Origin: Clostridiales bacterium
Lineage (GTDB): Bacteria > Bacillota > Clostridia > Christensenellales > Aristaeellaceae
Reading direction: 5' to 3'
NCBI GenBank assembly: GCA_004556395.1
Contig: SFHK01000010.1
Coordinates: 7,840-71,839, forward strand
DNA length: 64,000 bases
The position numbers and the translations under genes are program-made. The notes below the pieces were generated by a model. The model was not told where the DNA came from, did not search any database, and saw nothing but the letters and a program-made list of their open reading frames with translations. Positions 9,345 through 17,445 of the stretch are shown one piece after another; positions within the stretch are counted from its first letter, which is position 1; each line of letters opens with the position of its first letter.

Positions 9345-9821
9345 ATGGACAGGCAGCAATTTACCGAACGCGCGCGGAAGCTCGAAGCGCGGCTGTACCG
9401 CATCGGCTACGGCCTTCTGCGCGAGGAACAGGATCGCATGGACGCGGTGCAGGAAGCGCTTCTGAAGGCGTGGCGGCACTGCGGCCGTCTGAAGGACGAT
9501 GCGTATTTTGATACCTGGCTTACGCGCATCTTCATCAACGAATGTACAAACATCCAGCGCCGTCAGGGTCGACAGCGCGCGCTGGATGAACGAATCAACG
9601 TCCCCGCGCCCACCGCCCACGCGGACAACGCCGCGCTGCGCGACGCCATCCTGTCGCTGAAGCCGCCGGAACGACTGGTGGTCATCCTTCAGTACATGGA
9701 GGGCTACACGCTGAGCGAAATCGCGTCTTTGCTTGGCGAGCGCGAGGGAACGATCAAATCGCGGGCACGCAGAGCAAAAATGCAGCTCAAGGCGTTTCTG
9801 ACGGACGACGACAGGGAGTGA
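9345..9821 (+). CDS. ECF-type RNA polymerase sigma factor
   Basis: 158 residues with the two-domain ECF layout. Region 2 (~10-75) includes DRMDAVQEALLKAWRH and DTWLTRIFINEC. Region 4 (~100-150) includes the helix-turn-helix YTLSEIASLLGEREGTIKSR. It would direct RNA polymerase to promoters for an extracytoplasmic signal. The start has GAAAGGAAA upstream. The next gene begins 4 bases after its stop and encodes a one-pass membrane protein with a large extracytoplasmic part, the usual cognate anti-sigma factor. The signal and regulon cannot be read from this window. Confidence 0.88.
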   Translation: MDRQQFTERARKLEARLYRIGYGLLREEQDRMDAVQEALLKAWRHCGRLKDDAYFDTWLTRIFINECTNIQRRQGRQRALDERINVPAPTAHADNAALRDAILSLKPPERLVVILQYMEGYTLSEIASLLGEREGTIKSRARRAKMQLKAFLTDDDRE

Positions 9822-9825
9822 TTTT

Positions 9826-10899
9826 ATGAAACAGAGTGACTGGCAGCGCGCCTTCGGTCAGCCGGATCAAGCATTCCATCGAGCCTTCACGGAAACGCTC
9901 GAGCAATTGGAGGAAATGAACATGAAGAGACGATACAGGATTTCTACCCTTCTCGCAGCGGCGGTTCTTCTGACGCTAGCTTTCGCCGGCGCGGCGCTGG
10001 CCACGGGCGGCTTCGGCATCTTCGACCGAGCGGACGTACCCCCGCTCAAGGGCGCGGAAGCGCTGGTCGAAACCGGCCTTGGCAGGACGGCCAACGATCT
10101 GGTGCGGCTGACGGTGGAGGAGGCCGTGCGCGACGAGGGCGAGATCACGGCGCTCATCCGCCTGACCCCGCTGGATCCCGAGCGCTACGCGCTGTTTAAC
10201 GACACGCTGGAAGACGCGCCGGATGGCGTTTACGACATCGAAAAGACCGTCGACGCGAACGGCTATGAGACGCGGACAATCAAGGGGCGCGTGGACGGCA
10301 AGACCGTCATCGACTACTGGCCGAGCTTTGACATGGAGGGCAAAACCTCTGGTGCTTCCCTCGACGCGATCTCGCAGCCGGACGGCAGCGTGCTGATTCG
10401 CGCGACGATTGAGCCGGAGGACGACGTGACGGACGATACCGTTTTCTACGCGCTCGCCACGCTCACCGTAAACGGCGAACAGACGCGGCTGGAAGCCGTC
10501 CGCTTCACGCTCGCCCAGAAGGAAGAAACCCGCAGTGCATCCTACGTCCCCGTGGACAACGGCGAAGTCGAGCGCGTGAAGGTGTACGGCGTGAAGCTGG
10601 AATCCACCAGTGTGTCGGCCATCGCGCACGTAAGCTATGCGTACCTGCCGAAGAAGACGGACATGGGCGTCAGCTTCCACTACATGAACGGCAGTGGCAT
10701 TCTCTACGAGGTCGGCAGCGGCGGCGGCGAGGCGCTCCCGGACGGCGAATACGAGATTCCGCAGGGCTACGAGGGCATGATGTACAGCGACCGCCTGCAG
10801 GCGATGGCGGAATTCCCGGACGAGCTGATTCTCGAAGCCAAGGTCATCGGCGAGGATACGATTCTCGGCCGCGTGACGCTGAAGCGCGTGGACGAATAA
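9826..10899 (+). CDS. Membrane-anchored anti-sigma factor (DUF4179/RsiV-like)
   Basis: 357 residues: a short N-terminal cytoplasmic part (1-35), one transmembrane helix (~41-61, STLLAAAVLLTLAFAGAALA) and a large outside domain rich in beta-strands and acidic residues. The position directly behind an ECF sigma gene and the topology support an anti-sigma role, with the cytoplasmic segment holding the sigma factor and the outside domain sensing a stress. The N-terminal segment is short and has no HxxxCxxC zinc motif, so it is not a ZAS-type anti-sigma. The family name is tentative. Confidence 0.65.
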   Translation: MKQSDWQRAFGQPDQAFHRAFTETLEQLEEMNMKRRYRISTLLAAAVLLTLAFAGAALATGGFGIFDRADVPPLKGAEALVETGLGRTANDLVRLTVEEAVRDEGEITALIRLTPLDPERYALFNDTLEDAPDGVYDIEKTVDANGYETRTIKGRVDGKTVIDYWPSFDMEGKTSGASLDAISQPDGSVLIRATIEPEDDVTDDTVFYALATLTVNGEQTRLEAVRFTLAQKEETRSASYVPVDNGEVERVKVYGVKLESTSVSAIAHVSYAYLPKKTDMGVSFHYMNGSGILYEVGSGGGEALPDGEYEIPQGYEGMMYSDRLQAMAEFPDELILEAKVIGEDTILGRVTLKRVDE

Positions 10900-10921
10900 C
10901 CGCATTCCCGATCAGATAATC

Positions 10922-10961
10922 AACGGCCGCGGTCTGACGAATTTCTCAGACCGCGGCCGTT
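10922..10961. terminator. Bidirectional terminator between anti-sigma gene and cbiB
   Basis: Perfect 16-bp arms AACGGCCGCGGTCTGA (10922-10937) and 10946-10961, with an 8-base loop. It sits between convergent genes. Confidence 0.8.
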
Positions 10962-10969
10962 TCATACTG

Positions 10970-11926
10970 TCATCCAAGACCGCTCAGCGCCCACACGGCC
11001 AGCGTGATCATCGCCAGCATCAGCCCGGACGCGGCGTACATCATCCGCACGGCCAAGCGTATGTCGCGCTTCTCCGGCGCGCGCAGGTCGTCGCCGATGG
11101 TCGGCTTTACGACCGGCTTCCCGAAATACAGGTGCGTGCCGCCCAGCTGTACGTGCAGCGCGCCGGCTGCCGCCGCTTCGCTCCACGCGCAGTTCGGGCT
11201 TTTGTGGTTGCGGTGGTCGCGCTTCATGATGCGGAAGGCCGCGCCGCCGTCCAGCCCGCAAAGCCACGCGGCAAGGCATAGCAGGCAGCCGGTCAGCCGC
11301 GCGGGCAGATAGTTCAGCAGGTCGTCAAGCTTCGCGCTGCTCCAGCCGACGTCCCGGTATTTCTCGTCCAGATAGCCCACCATGGAATCGAGCGTGGACG
11401 ACGCCTTGAACGCCCACATCAGCGCCGGCCCGCCCAGCATGCCGTACAGCATGGGGGAAATCACGCCGTCGGTCGTGTTTTCCGCCACGGTCTCGATCGT
11501 CGCGCACACGACCTCGCGCTCGCTCAGCGCCGCCGTGTCGCGGCCTACGATGCGCGCCACCTGCCTGCGCCCCGCGTCCAGCCCGCGTCCCAGCGCCTTT
11601 TCCACGCCGACCGCCTCCTGCGCCAGACACCGGGCGGACAGCCCCATCCAGCTCAGAAGCGCCATGACGATCAGCCGCGGAACGCGCCCAAGCAATCCCG
11701 ACAGAAACACCAGCAGCCCCGCCGCCAGCGCCGTCAGAAGCACCGTCGACGCGGTGAGCCACACGGCGCTTCGGCGCAGGTTTCCACCGCGCGCCCGCAG
11801 CCGCTTTTCACACCAGCTGATATATTTTCCAATGACGCACACGGGATGATACAGCCACGCCGGATCGCCCAGCAGCAGGTCAAGCGCGCAGCCCGCCAGC
11901 AGTGCAAGGTAAAAATCCGTCCACAT
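10970..11926 (-). CDS. cbiB: Adenosylcobinamide-phosphate synthase CbiB/CobD
   Basis: 318 residues, a polytopic membrane protein. It joins adenosylcobyric acid to (R)-1-amino-2-propanol O-phosphate. Family motifs seen are LLGDPAWLYHPVCVIGK near the N-terminus, ETVAENTTDGVISPM (~144-158), STLDSMVGY and the SPNCAWSEAAAAGAL block (~245-259). The ATG shares one base with the cbiP stop (TGATG), with GGGGGG upstream, so it is the last gene of the cobalamin operon. Its substrates come from CbiP and the CobD-like decarboxylase, both encoded just upstream. Confidence 0.92.
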   Translation of the reverse strand: MWTDFYLALLAGCALDLLLGDPAWLYHPVCVIGKYISWCEKRLRARGGNLRRSAVWLTASTVLLTALAAGLLVFLSGLLGRVPRLIVMALLSWMGLSARCLAQEAVGVEKALGRGLDAGRRQVARIVGRDTAALSEREVVCATIETVAENTTDGVISPMLYGMLGGPALMWAFKASSTLDSMVGYLDEKYRDVGWSSAKLDDLLNYLPARLTGCLLCLAAWLCGLDGGAAFRIMKRDHRNHKSPNCAWSEAAAAGALHVQLGGTHLYFGKPVVKPTIGDDLRAPEKRDIRLAVRMMYAASGLMLAMITLAVWALSGLG

Positions 11927-13428
11927 CAGCGTTCCCCCCGTATGATCGCGTAAATGGCTTCCATATCCAGACTGTCGCGCACAATCGCGGCGACGCGGTC
12001 AAATTCCCGCTCGCGGAAGGCTTCCATGGTCATGGGCGCTTCCGCCGCGCCCTGAATGCCCTTCTGTTCCCGGATATGCGCGGCGATGCGGCCGAACAGC
12101 TGTCCGTCGTCAAACAGGCCATGCAGGTAGCTGCCCAGCACGTTGCCCTCCGCATTCCGCACGCCGTCCACCTCGCCGCCGATGCGCATCCACGGCACGC
12201 AGCGCGCGCCGAAGCGGTTCTGCCCCGCGTGAATCTCATAGCCGTCCACCAGCGCGCCGTTCAGGCTCTGAAGCCAGCCGTCCGCGTCCTCCACGCAGCC
12301 CGTCGCCTGCCGCGTGCGCTTTTCCTCCGCGAAGGTGACTTCCATGTCCAGAAGTCCCAGCCCGGAGACCTCCGGCACGCGGGATTCCACATGCATGGGA
12401 TCGCGCAGCACCGTTCCCAGCATCTGATACCCGCCGCACACGCCCATCACCAGCCCTCCGGCGCGCGCGTGGCGCACGATGGCCGCATCCATGCCCCGGC
12501 GGCGCAGCTCGAGCAGGTCTTCAATGGTGTTTTTCGTGCCCGGAAGGATGATCATGTCCGCACCCGCCAGTTCTCCGGCATGCTCCGCGTAGCGGCAGCT
12601 GACGCCCTCCATCAGGTTCAGCGCCTGAAAATCGGTGAAGTTGGAAATGTGCGGCAGGCGGACGACCGCCACGTTCACATCGCCCTCGCGCCGCACGCTG
12701 TGAAAGCGCTCGGTCACGCTGTCCTCGTCCTCAAGCTCCACGTCCATCCACGGAACCACGCCCAGCACCGGAATGTGAATGCGCTCCTCCAGCATGCGAA
12801 GCCCGGGCTCCAGAATCTTCACGTCCCCGCGGAATTTGTTGATGATTACGCCCCTGACCCGCGCGCGCTCCTCGTCCGTCAGCAGCATCACCGTGCCCAG
12901 CAGCGACGCGAACACGCCGCCCAGATTGATGTCGCCCACCAGCAGAACCGGCGCGTCCGCCGCCTCGGCCATGGACATGTTCACAATGTCTCCGTCCCGC
13001 AGGTTGATTTCCGCCGGACTGCCCGCGCCCTCGATCACCACGCAGTCGACCCCGGCCTCCAGCCGGTCGTAGGTCTCGCGGATGCGCCTGCGAAGCTGCG
13101 GCTTGTATTCGTGGTACTCCATCGCCGTCATGTTGCCGATGGGACGGCCGTCCACGATCACCTGCGAGCGCCGATCGCTGGTGGGCTTCAGAAGCACGGG
13201 ATTCATGCGCACGTCCGGTTCCAGCCCCGCGGCCTGCGCCTGCATGGCCTGCGCGCGGCCGATTTCCGCGCCGTCCTTCGTCACGAAGGAATTCAGCGCC
13301 ATGTTCTGCGCCTTGAACGGCGCGACCCGCAGACCGTCCTGCTTCAGAATCCGCAGAAGCGCGGCGCACAGCACGCTCTTGCCCACCGACGAGCCCGTTC
13401 CCTGAAGCATAATGCTCTTCCCACGCAT
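11926..13428 (-). CDS. cbiP: Cobyric acid synthase
   Basis: 500 residues, the normal length. It amidates four side chains of adenosylcobyrinic a,c-diamide using glutamine and ATP. The N-terminal dethiobiotin-synthetase-like ATPase shows MLQGTGSSVGKSVL (P-loop 10-18) and FKAQNMALNS. The C-terminal glutaminase domain has VMGVCGGYQMLG, with the catalytic Cys near 330. It lies 4 bases after the CobD-like gene and overlaps cbiB by one base. Only late-pathway genes are here, so either a full pathway lies elsewhere or the cell salvages corrinoids. Confidence 0.95.
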   Translation of the reverse strand: MRGKSIMLQGTGSSVGKSVLCAALLRILKQDGLRVAPFKAQNMALNSFVTKDGAEIGRAQAMQAQAAGLEPDVRMNPVLLKPTSDRRSQVIVDGRPIGNMTAMEYHEYKPQLRRRIRETYDRLEAGVDCVVIEGAGSPAEINLRDGDIVNMSMAEAADAPVLLVGDINLGGVFASLLGTVMLLTDEERARVRGVIINKFRGDVKILEPGLRMLEERIHIPVLGVVPWMDVELEDEDSVTERFHSVRREGDVNVAVVRLPHISNFTDFQALNLMEGVSCRYAEHAGELAGADMIILPGTKNTIEDLLELRRRGMDAAIVRHARAGGLVMGVCGGYQMLGTVLRDPMHVESRVPEVSGLGLLDMEVTFAEEKRTRQATGCVEDADGWLQSLNGALVDGYEIHAGQNRFGARCVPWMRIGGEVDGVRNAEGNVLGSYLHGLFDDGQLFGRIAAHIREQKGIQGAAEAPMTMEAFREREFDRVAAIVRDSLDMEAIYAIIRGER

Positions 13429-13432
13429 GGTT

Positions 13433-14428
13433 TCATCCTCCGTAATCGATGCATTCCCGCAGCGCTTCCAGAAAGCGCACGTTCTCCGCTTCCGTTTTCA
13501 CCGCCAGCCGCAGATACGCCGGCGGCAGACCAAAGGATTCGCAGGTGCGCACCAGAATGCGCCGCGCCCGCAGCCTTTTCGCGACCTCTGTCATATCGCG
13601 CCCGAAATCCGCCAGCAGAAACGGCGCGTGGGACGGCATGACCCGCGCGCCCATCGCTTCCAGCGCACGTGCGAACGCCGCCCGCCGCGCGTCCGTCGCC
13701 TGCGCGTCCTTCTCAATTTCCCGCACGTGCAGCGGTAGCTCCGCCGCGATGGCGCTTGCAAAGCTGTTCAGCGACCACGTGAGCATCCGCTCTTCCAGCG
13801 CGCGGATCGTCTCCGGCGCGGCGCATACATAGCCCAGCCGCACGCCGGGCACGCACAGAATCTTCGTGAGCGAGCCGACCACCGTCAGCCCCGGCTGCAC
13901 GAATTTCCGCACGGAATGCGAGGGGCAGTAATCGATAAACGCTTCGTCCACGAGCAGCTCCGCACCCTGTTCCCGCAGCGCACGGAATTCCTCCAGCACG
14001 CGCTCCGGCTCCACGGCCTCGCCCGTCGGATTGTTGGGATTACACAGCACCCGCGTGTCGCCCGGCCGCGCGTTTCCGTTTTCGGCGACTGCCCGTCCGC
14101 GCGCCCGCGCCCGCTCCGCGTATTCTCCGAAGGTGGGCGGCTGCACGAGCACGCGCCCCTGATTCAAGGACAGCGCCAGATCGATCGCCTGCGCCCCGCC
14201 CGCCGTGGGCAGCACGCGCGCTTCCTCCACGCCCAGCGCGGCGGCCAGCCCGGCGCGCGCCGCGCGCATCTGCCGGTCAGGATAATAGCGCGTGTCCACA
14301 ATCGCCCGGCGCATCGTCTCCAACACCCACTCGGGCGTTCCCTCCGGCCGCAGGTTGGCCGAATAGTCCAGCCAGTCGCCCGGCCGCGCTTCGTCCCACA
14401 CGTTGCCGCCGTGTCTCATATCCTGCAT
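13433..14428 (-). CDS. CobD-like threonine-phosphate decarboxylase (PLP, fold type I)
   Basis: 331 residues from the ATG at 14428. The start region MQDMRHGGNVWDEARPG followed by LDYSANLRPEG is typical of L-threonine-O-3-phosphate decarboxylases, which make the aminopropanol phosphate used by CbiB. The PLP Lys lies in VVGSLTKILCVPGVRLGY (near 187), and NPNNPTGE and the DEAFIDY Asp are present. Histidinol-phosphate aminotransferase is the close relative, but the cobalamin operon and upstream B12 riboswitch favour the decarboxylase. The start is not certain: GGGAG lies 13 bases upstream, and a TTG at 14470 is in frame but lacks a site. Confidence 0.85.
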   Translation of the reverse strand: MQDMRHGGNVWDEARPGDWLDYSANLRPEGTPEWVLETMRRAIVDTRYYPDRQMRAARAGLAAALGVEEARVLPTAGGAQAIDLALSLNQGRVLVQPPTFGEYAERARARGRAVAENGNARPGDTRVLCNPNNPTGEAVEPERVLEEFRALREQGAELLVDEAFIDYCPSHSVRKFVQPGLTVVGSLTKILCVPGVRLGYVCAAPETIRALEERMLTWSLNSFASAIAAELPLHVREIEKDAQATDARRAAFARALEAMGARVMPSHAPFLLADFGRDMTEVAKRLRARRILVRTCESFGLPPAYLRLAVKTEAENVRFLEALRECIDYGG

Positions 14429-14546
14429 AAAAACAACGCTTCTCCCTTCTGTCTGTGGAAAAGCGTTCAAACCAGACGGCCGGACGGCGCGCGTCCCCCG
14501 TTTCCGGTCTCCCGCCTTCCCCTTTGCCCGGGAAGTCGACCCTCTT

Positions 14547-14723
14547 CGCGCGCGGCAGGTCTCCTGACTCGGAAGCGCCGGAAAATCCGCCCGGCGGCGT
14601 GCCGCCTTCTCGAACCTTCGTTCAATGGCTCCGGCACGCTCTTCTCTTCCTCACAGTAATGGCTGTTGCGCCGGCTTCGCACCGGCTTCCCTTTTCACCC
14701 GGCGCATGCCGGGCACCTCGCGC
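14547..14723 (-). promoter_or_regulatory. Cobalamin (B12) riboswitch
   Basis: The minus strand carries the hallmark elements: AAAAGGGAAGCCGGTG, the B12 box as GCCATTACTGTGA, and GAGTCAGGAGACCTGCC near the 3' end. GCGCG ends close the P1 stem (14719-14723 with 14547-14552). It sits about 120 bases before the CobD-like start and downstream of a strong promoter, so it should repress the cobD-like, cbiP, cbiB operon when adenosylcobalamin is plentiful. No clear terminator follows it, so control may act on translation. Confidence 0.92.
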
Positions 14724-14745
14724 TGCTGATTCGATTGTACCCACC

Positions 14746-14774
14746 ATTATAGAAGTTCCCGGCGCAAACGTCAA
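14746..14774 (-). promoter_or_regulatory. Sigma-A promoter of the cobalamin operon
   Basis: On the minus strand TTGACG (14769-14774) and TATAAT (14746-14751), 17-bp spacer. Transcription would start just before the riboswitch. Confidence 0.85.
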
Positions 14775-14851
14775 CATCTGACATGCGGGCTTTCAGATTT
14801 TACCGCAACGCAACCCACAGACGCGAGGCGGTGCTTTATAATAGAACTAAG

Positions 14852-14956
14852 GCAACACCGCACAAATGAGGTGGTCGGCCGGCGAATGGATTTTTCGTCA
14901 GATGCAAATGCAAATTTCGAAGGTTTACTGGAGGTAAATCGAGGAATTTGCATGCC
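14852..14956 (+). repeat. MITE-like dispersed repeat, copy 1 (left 105 bp only)
   Basis: These 105 bp match 24798-24902 with two substitutions and no gaps. The left end GCAACACCGCACAA is the same terminal motif found inverted at both ends of copy 2. It contains a hairpin: ATGCAAATT (from ~14902), TCGA and TTTAC pair with GTAAA, TCGA and AATTTGCAT around TGGAG. The right ~55 bp of copy 2 are missing; the element stops at 14956 and eutH's ribosome site follows. A -10-like TATAAT at 14837-14842 lies just upstream, so the element would be in the eutH leader. Confidence 0.85.
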
Positions 14957-14983
14957 ATTCTCTCTGGAAGGCGTGGAGGAGCA

Positions 14984-16087
14984 ATGCCGTTTTCGGACTG
15001 GCTGAAGATGATCATGCTGGGATTTCTGGTTCTGGGTGGGCTGGATCACTGTCTGGGCAACCGTTTCGGGCTGGGTGAGGGCTTTCGCGAAGGATTCATG
15101 ACGCTGGGCAGCCTGTCGCTGGCCATGATCGGCATGAACACGGTTTCCCCGCTGATTGCGGACGGGCTGAGCGGCATCCTGACGCCGCTGTTTCAGGCCG
15201 TCGGCGCGGACCCCTCGATGTTCGCGGGCGTGCTGCTGGCCAACGATTCCGGCGGCTATCCGCTGGCGATGAGCCTGTGCAAAGACGCGGCTGTCGGCCG
15301 GTACGCGGGCGCGGTCGTGTGCTCGATGATGGGCGTTACGATGACGTTCACGATTCCGTTCGCCTTCTCCACGGTCAAAACGCCCGAAGCGCGGCGCGCG
15401 CTGTCCCGCGGGCTGCTGATCGGCATCGCCACAATTCCCGTGGGCTGCATTGTCTCGGGTCTGCTGGCCGGGCTTCCGGTCGGCGTGCTGTTTGCGAACC
15501 TTCTGCCGCTGCTCGCGTGCGCGGCGGTGCTGCTGTTCTGCCTGCTGCGCTTCCCGAACGGCAGCATCCGCGTGATGAGCGCCTTTGGAAGGCTGCTCAG
15601 CGTGTTCCTGATTCTGACGCTGATTCTCGCCGTCGTCGACCACCAGCTTCCGGGACGGCTTTTCAGCGGGAAGCTGACGCCGTTTTCGGAGAGTCTGGCC
15701 ATCGTGGGCGACATCTGCATCGTGCTCGCGGGCGCGTTTCCGATGCTGAAGCTGCTTCAGAAGCTTTTAAAGCGCCCGCTGGAAAAACTCGGCGCGCGCA
15801 TGGGCATCAATGCCTGCGCCGTCACCGGCCTGTTCACTGCGCTCGTCAACAGCATTCCCACCTTCGGCTCCATGGAACAGATGGACGCGCGCGGGCGGGT
15901 GCTGAACGCCGCGTTCGCCGTGTCCGCCGCGTTCGCGTTCGGCGACCATCTCGGTTTCACCGCCGGGGTCTGCCCGGACTATCTTCTACCGATGCTCGCC
16001 GGGAAGCTGCTCTCCGCCCTCTCCGCGCTGGCGCTGGCGCTGCTGCTTACCCGCAAAATGCCGACCGCACAGGAGGAAATCGCATGA
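14984..16087 (+). CDS. eutH: EutH-type ethanolamine permease
   Basis: 367 residues with about ten hydrophobic helices. The N-terminus MPFSDWLKMIMLGFLVLGGL, GMNTVSPLIADGL, LLANDSGGYPLAMSL and VNSIPTFGSMEQMD are characteristic of EutH, which helps ethanolamine cross the membrane. The ATG at 14984 has GGAGGAGC directly upstream; a start 12 codons earlier lies next to the repeat and has no site. No other eut gene (lyase, reactivase, microcompartment shell) is in this window. It overlaps the following GNAT gene by 4 bases. Confidence 0.88.
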   Translation: MPFSDWLKMIMLGFLVLGGLDHCLGNRFGLGEGFREGFMTLGSLSLAMIGMNTVSPLIADGLSGILTPLFQAVGADPSMFAGVLLANDSGGYPLAMSLCKDAAVGRYAGAVVCSMMGVTMTFTIPFAFSTVKTPEARRALSRGLLIGIATIPVGCIVSGLLAGLPVGVLFANLLPLLACAAVLLFCLLRFPNGSIRVMSAFGRLLSVFLILTLILAVVDHQLPGRLFSGKLTPFSESLAIVGDICIVLAGAFPMLKLLQKLLKRPLEKLGARMGINACAVTGLFTALVNSIPTFGSMEQMDARGRVLNAAFAVSAAFAFGDHLGFTAGVCPDYLLPMLAGKLLSALSALALALLLTRKMPTAQEEIA

Positions 16088-16596
16088 CCATTGAGAAGCT
16101 CACGCGCGACAATTTCGCGCTTTCGTCGCTGGACGGCTTCGTCCGCACGCAGCCGGTCACAGAGGTCTACCGGAAGTTTGGCGGCGAATACCGGCTGGTG
16201 AACGAGCCCTTCACCGACGACTGGTCGCCCGCGCGCAAGCGCGAAAAGGCCGCGGAAATTCTGTCCGGCGCGTACATCGTCTACGGCGCGTGGCTCGACG
16301 GCCGGCTGGCCGGGTTCGTCATGCTCGCGAACGCGCTGAACAAAAACCGCCTGATCGTGGACAGTTTTCACGTGTCGCGGGACGCGCGCCGCCACGGCAT
16401 CGGCCGCGCGCTGTTCGAGTGCGCAAAAACAGAAGCCCGCGCCCGCGGCGCGAAACAGTTGTACATCTCCGCGTGCAGCTCAAAGGAAACCATCGCGTTT
16501 TACCTCGCCATGGACTGCCGCCTCGCGGACGACGCGATCCCGGAGGCGGTCGAAGCCGAGCCGTTCGATCTTCAGCTGGTCTGCGACGTGGAATAA
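16084..16596 (+). CDS. GNAT-family N-acetyltransferase
   Basis: 170 residues. The acetyl-CoA motif A reads VSRDARRHGIGRALFECAKT (~98-117), preceded by the beta-strand NRLIVDSFHV and followed by AKQLYISACSSKETIAFY. These proteins move an acetyl group from acetyl-CoA to an amine. The ATG is embedded in the eutH stop (ATGA), with GGAGGAAATCGC before it. The coupling to eutH hints at an amine substrate, but that is inference. Confidence 0.8.
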   Translation: MTIEKLTRDNFALSSLDGFVRTQPVTEVYRKFGGEYRLVNEPFTDDWSPARKREKAAEILSGAYIVYGAWLDGRLAGFVMLANALNKNRLIVDSFHVSRDARRHGIGRALFECAKTEARARGAKQLYISACSSKETIAFYLAMDCRLADDAIPEAVEAEPFDLQLVCDVE

Positions 16597-16612
16597 AATT
16601 GACTGAAAACAG

Positions 16613-16642
16613 TTGTCCGGTCTGATAATTTTGTGGTATAAT
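16613..16642 (+). promoter_or_regulatory. Sigma-A promoter of the thuA-like gene
   Basis: TTGTCC (16613-16618), 18-bp spacer, TATAAT (16637-16642), 36 bases before the ATG. Confidence 0.65.
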
Positions 16643-16677
16643 CATCCAGACGATTGATTGAAAAAGGAGTGACCAAC

Positions 16678-17382
16678 ATGATCCGCGTAACCATTTACAA
16701 TGAATTTGTTCACGAGCGCACGGAGGAAAAGGTGCGCGAGGTATACCCGGACGGCATTCACATGGCGCTCAAGTCCTTTCTGGAGGACGGCGACGTGGTC
16801 GTGGACACCGTGACGCTGGACACGGTAAACGAGCTTACCGAGGAAAAGCTGAAGGACACCGACGTGCTCGTATGGTGGGGCCATATGGCGCACAACAAGG
16901 TGCCGGACGAAGTCGCCGAGCACGTGAAAGAAGCCGTGCAGCGCGGCATGGGCGCGATTTTCCTGCATTCCGGTCACGAGTCCAAGCCCTTCAAAAAGCT
17001 GATGGGCACGCCCTGCAACCTCACGTGGCGCGAGGACGGTGACTACGAGCGCGTGTGGACGGTCAACCCGGCGCACCCGATCGCGCAGGGCATCGGCCGG
17101 TTCATCTATCTGGAGCATGAGGAAACCTACGGCGAGCCCTTCGGCATTCCGGAGCCGGACGAAACCGTGTTCATCGGCGGCTACGAGGGCGGCGAAGTCT
17201 TCCGCAGCGGCGTATGCTACCGCCGCGGCTGTGGGAGAATCTTCTATTTCCAGCCCGGCCACGAGAGCTTTCCCACCTATAAGAACGCGGACGTGCAGCG
17301 TGTGATCAAAAACGCGGTTTGCTGGGCCGCGCCCATTTACCGCGTGGAGAACCTGAACTGCCCGCACGTGCAGAAACCGTAA
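16678..17382 (+). CDS. ThuA-domain protein
   Basis: 234 residues. VTIYNEFVHE at the N-terminus, VLVWWGHMAHNKVPDEVAE (~62-80), GAIFLHSGHESKPFKKLMG (~93-111) and GRIFYFQPGHESFPTY (~196-211) are typical of ThuA proteins, which have a glutamine-amidotransferase-like fold without its catalytic Cys. ThuA is linked to trehalose and other disaccharide use and acts near 3-keto-sugar dehydrogenases in rhizobia; the reaction is not settled. The ATG at 16678 follows AAGGAGTG. An FGGY sugar kinase lies 63 bases downstream, which supports a carbohydrate role. Confidence 0.82.
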   Translation: MIRVTIYNEFVHERTEEKVREVYPDGIHMALKSFLEDGDVVVDTVTLDTVNELTEEKLKDTDVLVWWGHMAHNKVPDEVAEHVKEAVQRGMGAIFLHSGHESKPFKKLMGTPCNLTWREDGDYERVWTVNPAHPIAQGIGRFIYLEHEETYGEPFGIPEPDETVFIGGYEGGEVFRSGVCYRRGCGRIFYFQPGHESFPTYKNADVQRVIKNAVCWAAPIYRVENLNCPHVQKP

Positions 17383-17445
17383 GTCGCCGGTTCGAGCGAT
17401 TTTGCCGCAATTGATTCGCCGCCCGCGCGGCAGGAGGGGCCTTTC

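Noticed and set aside
11902..13641. 579-codon plus-strand frame over cbiP
   Set aside because: Antisense to a well-supported cobyric acid synthase; His/Arg-rich composition only.
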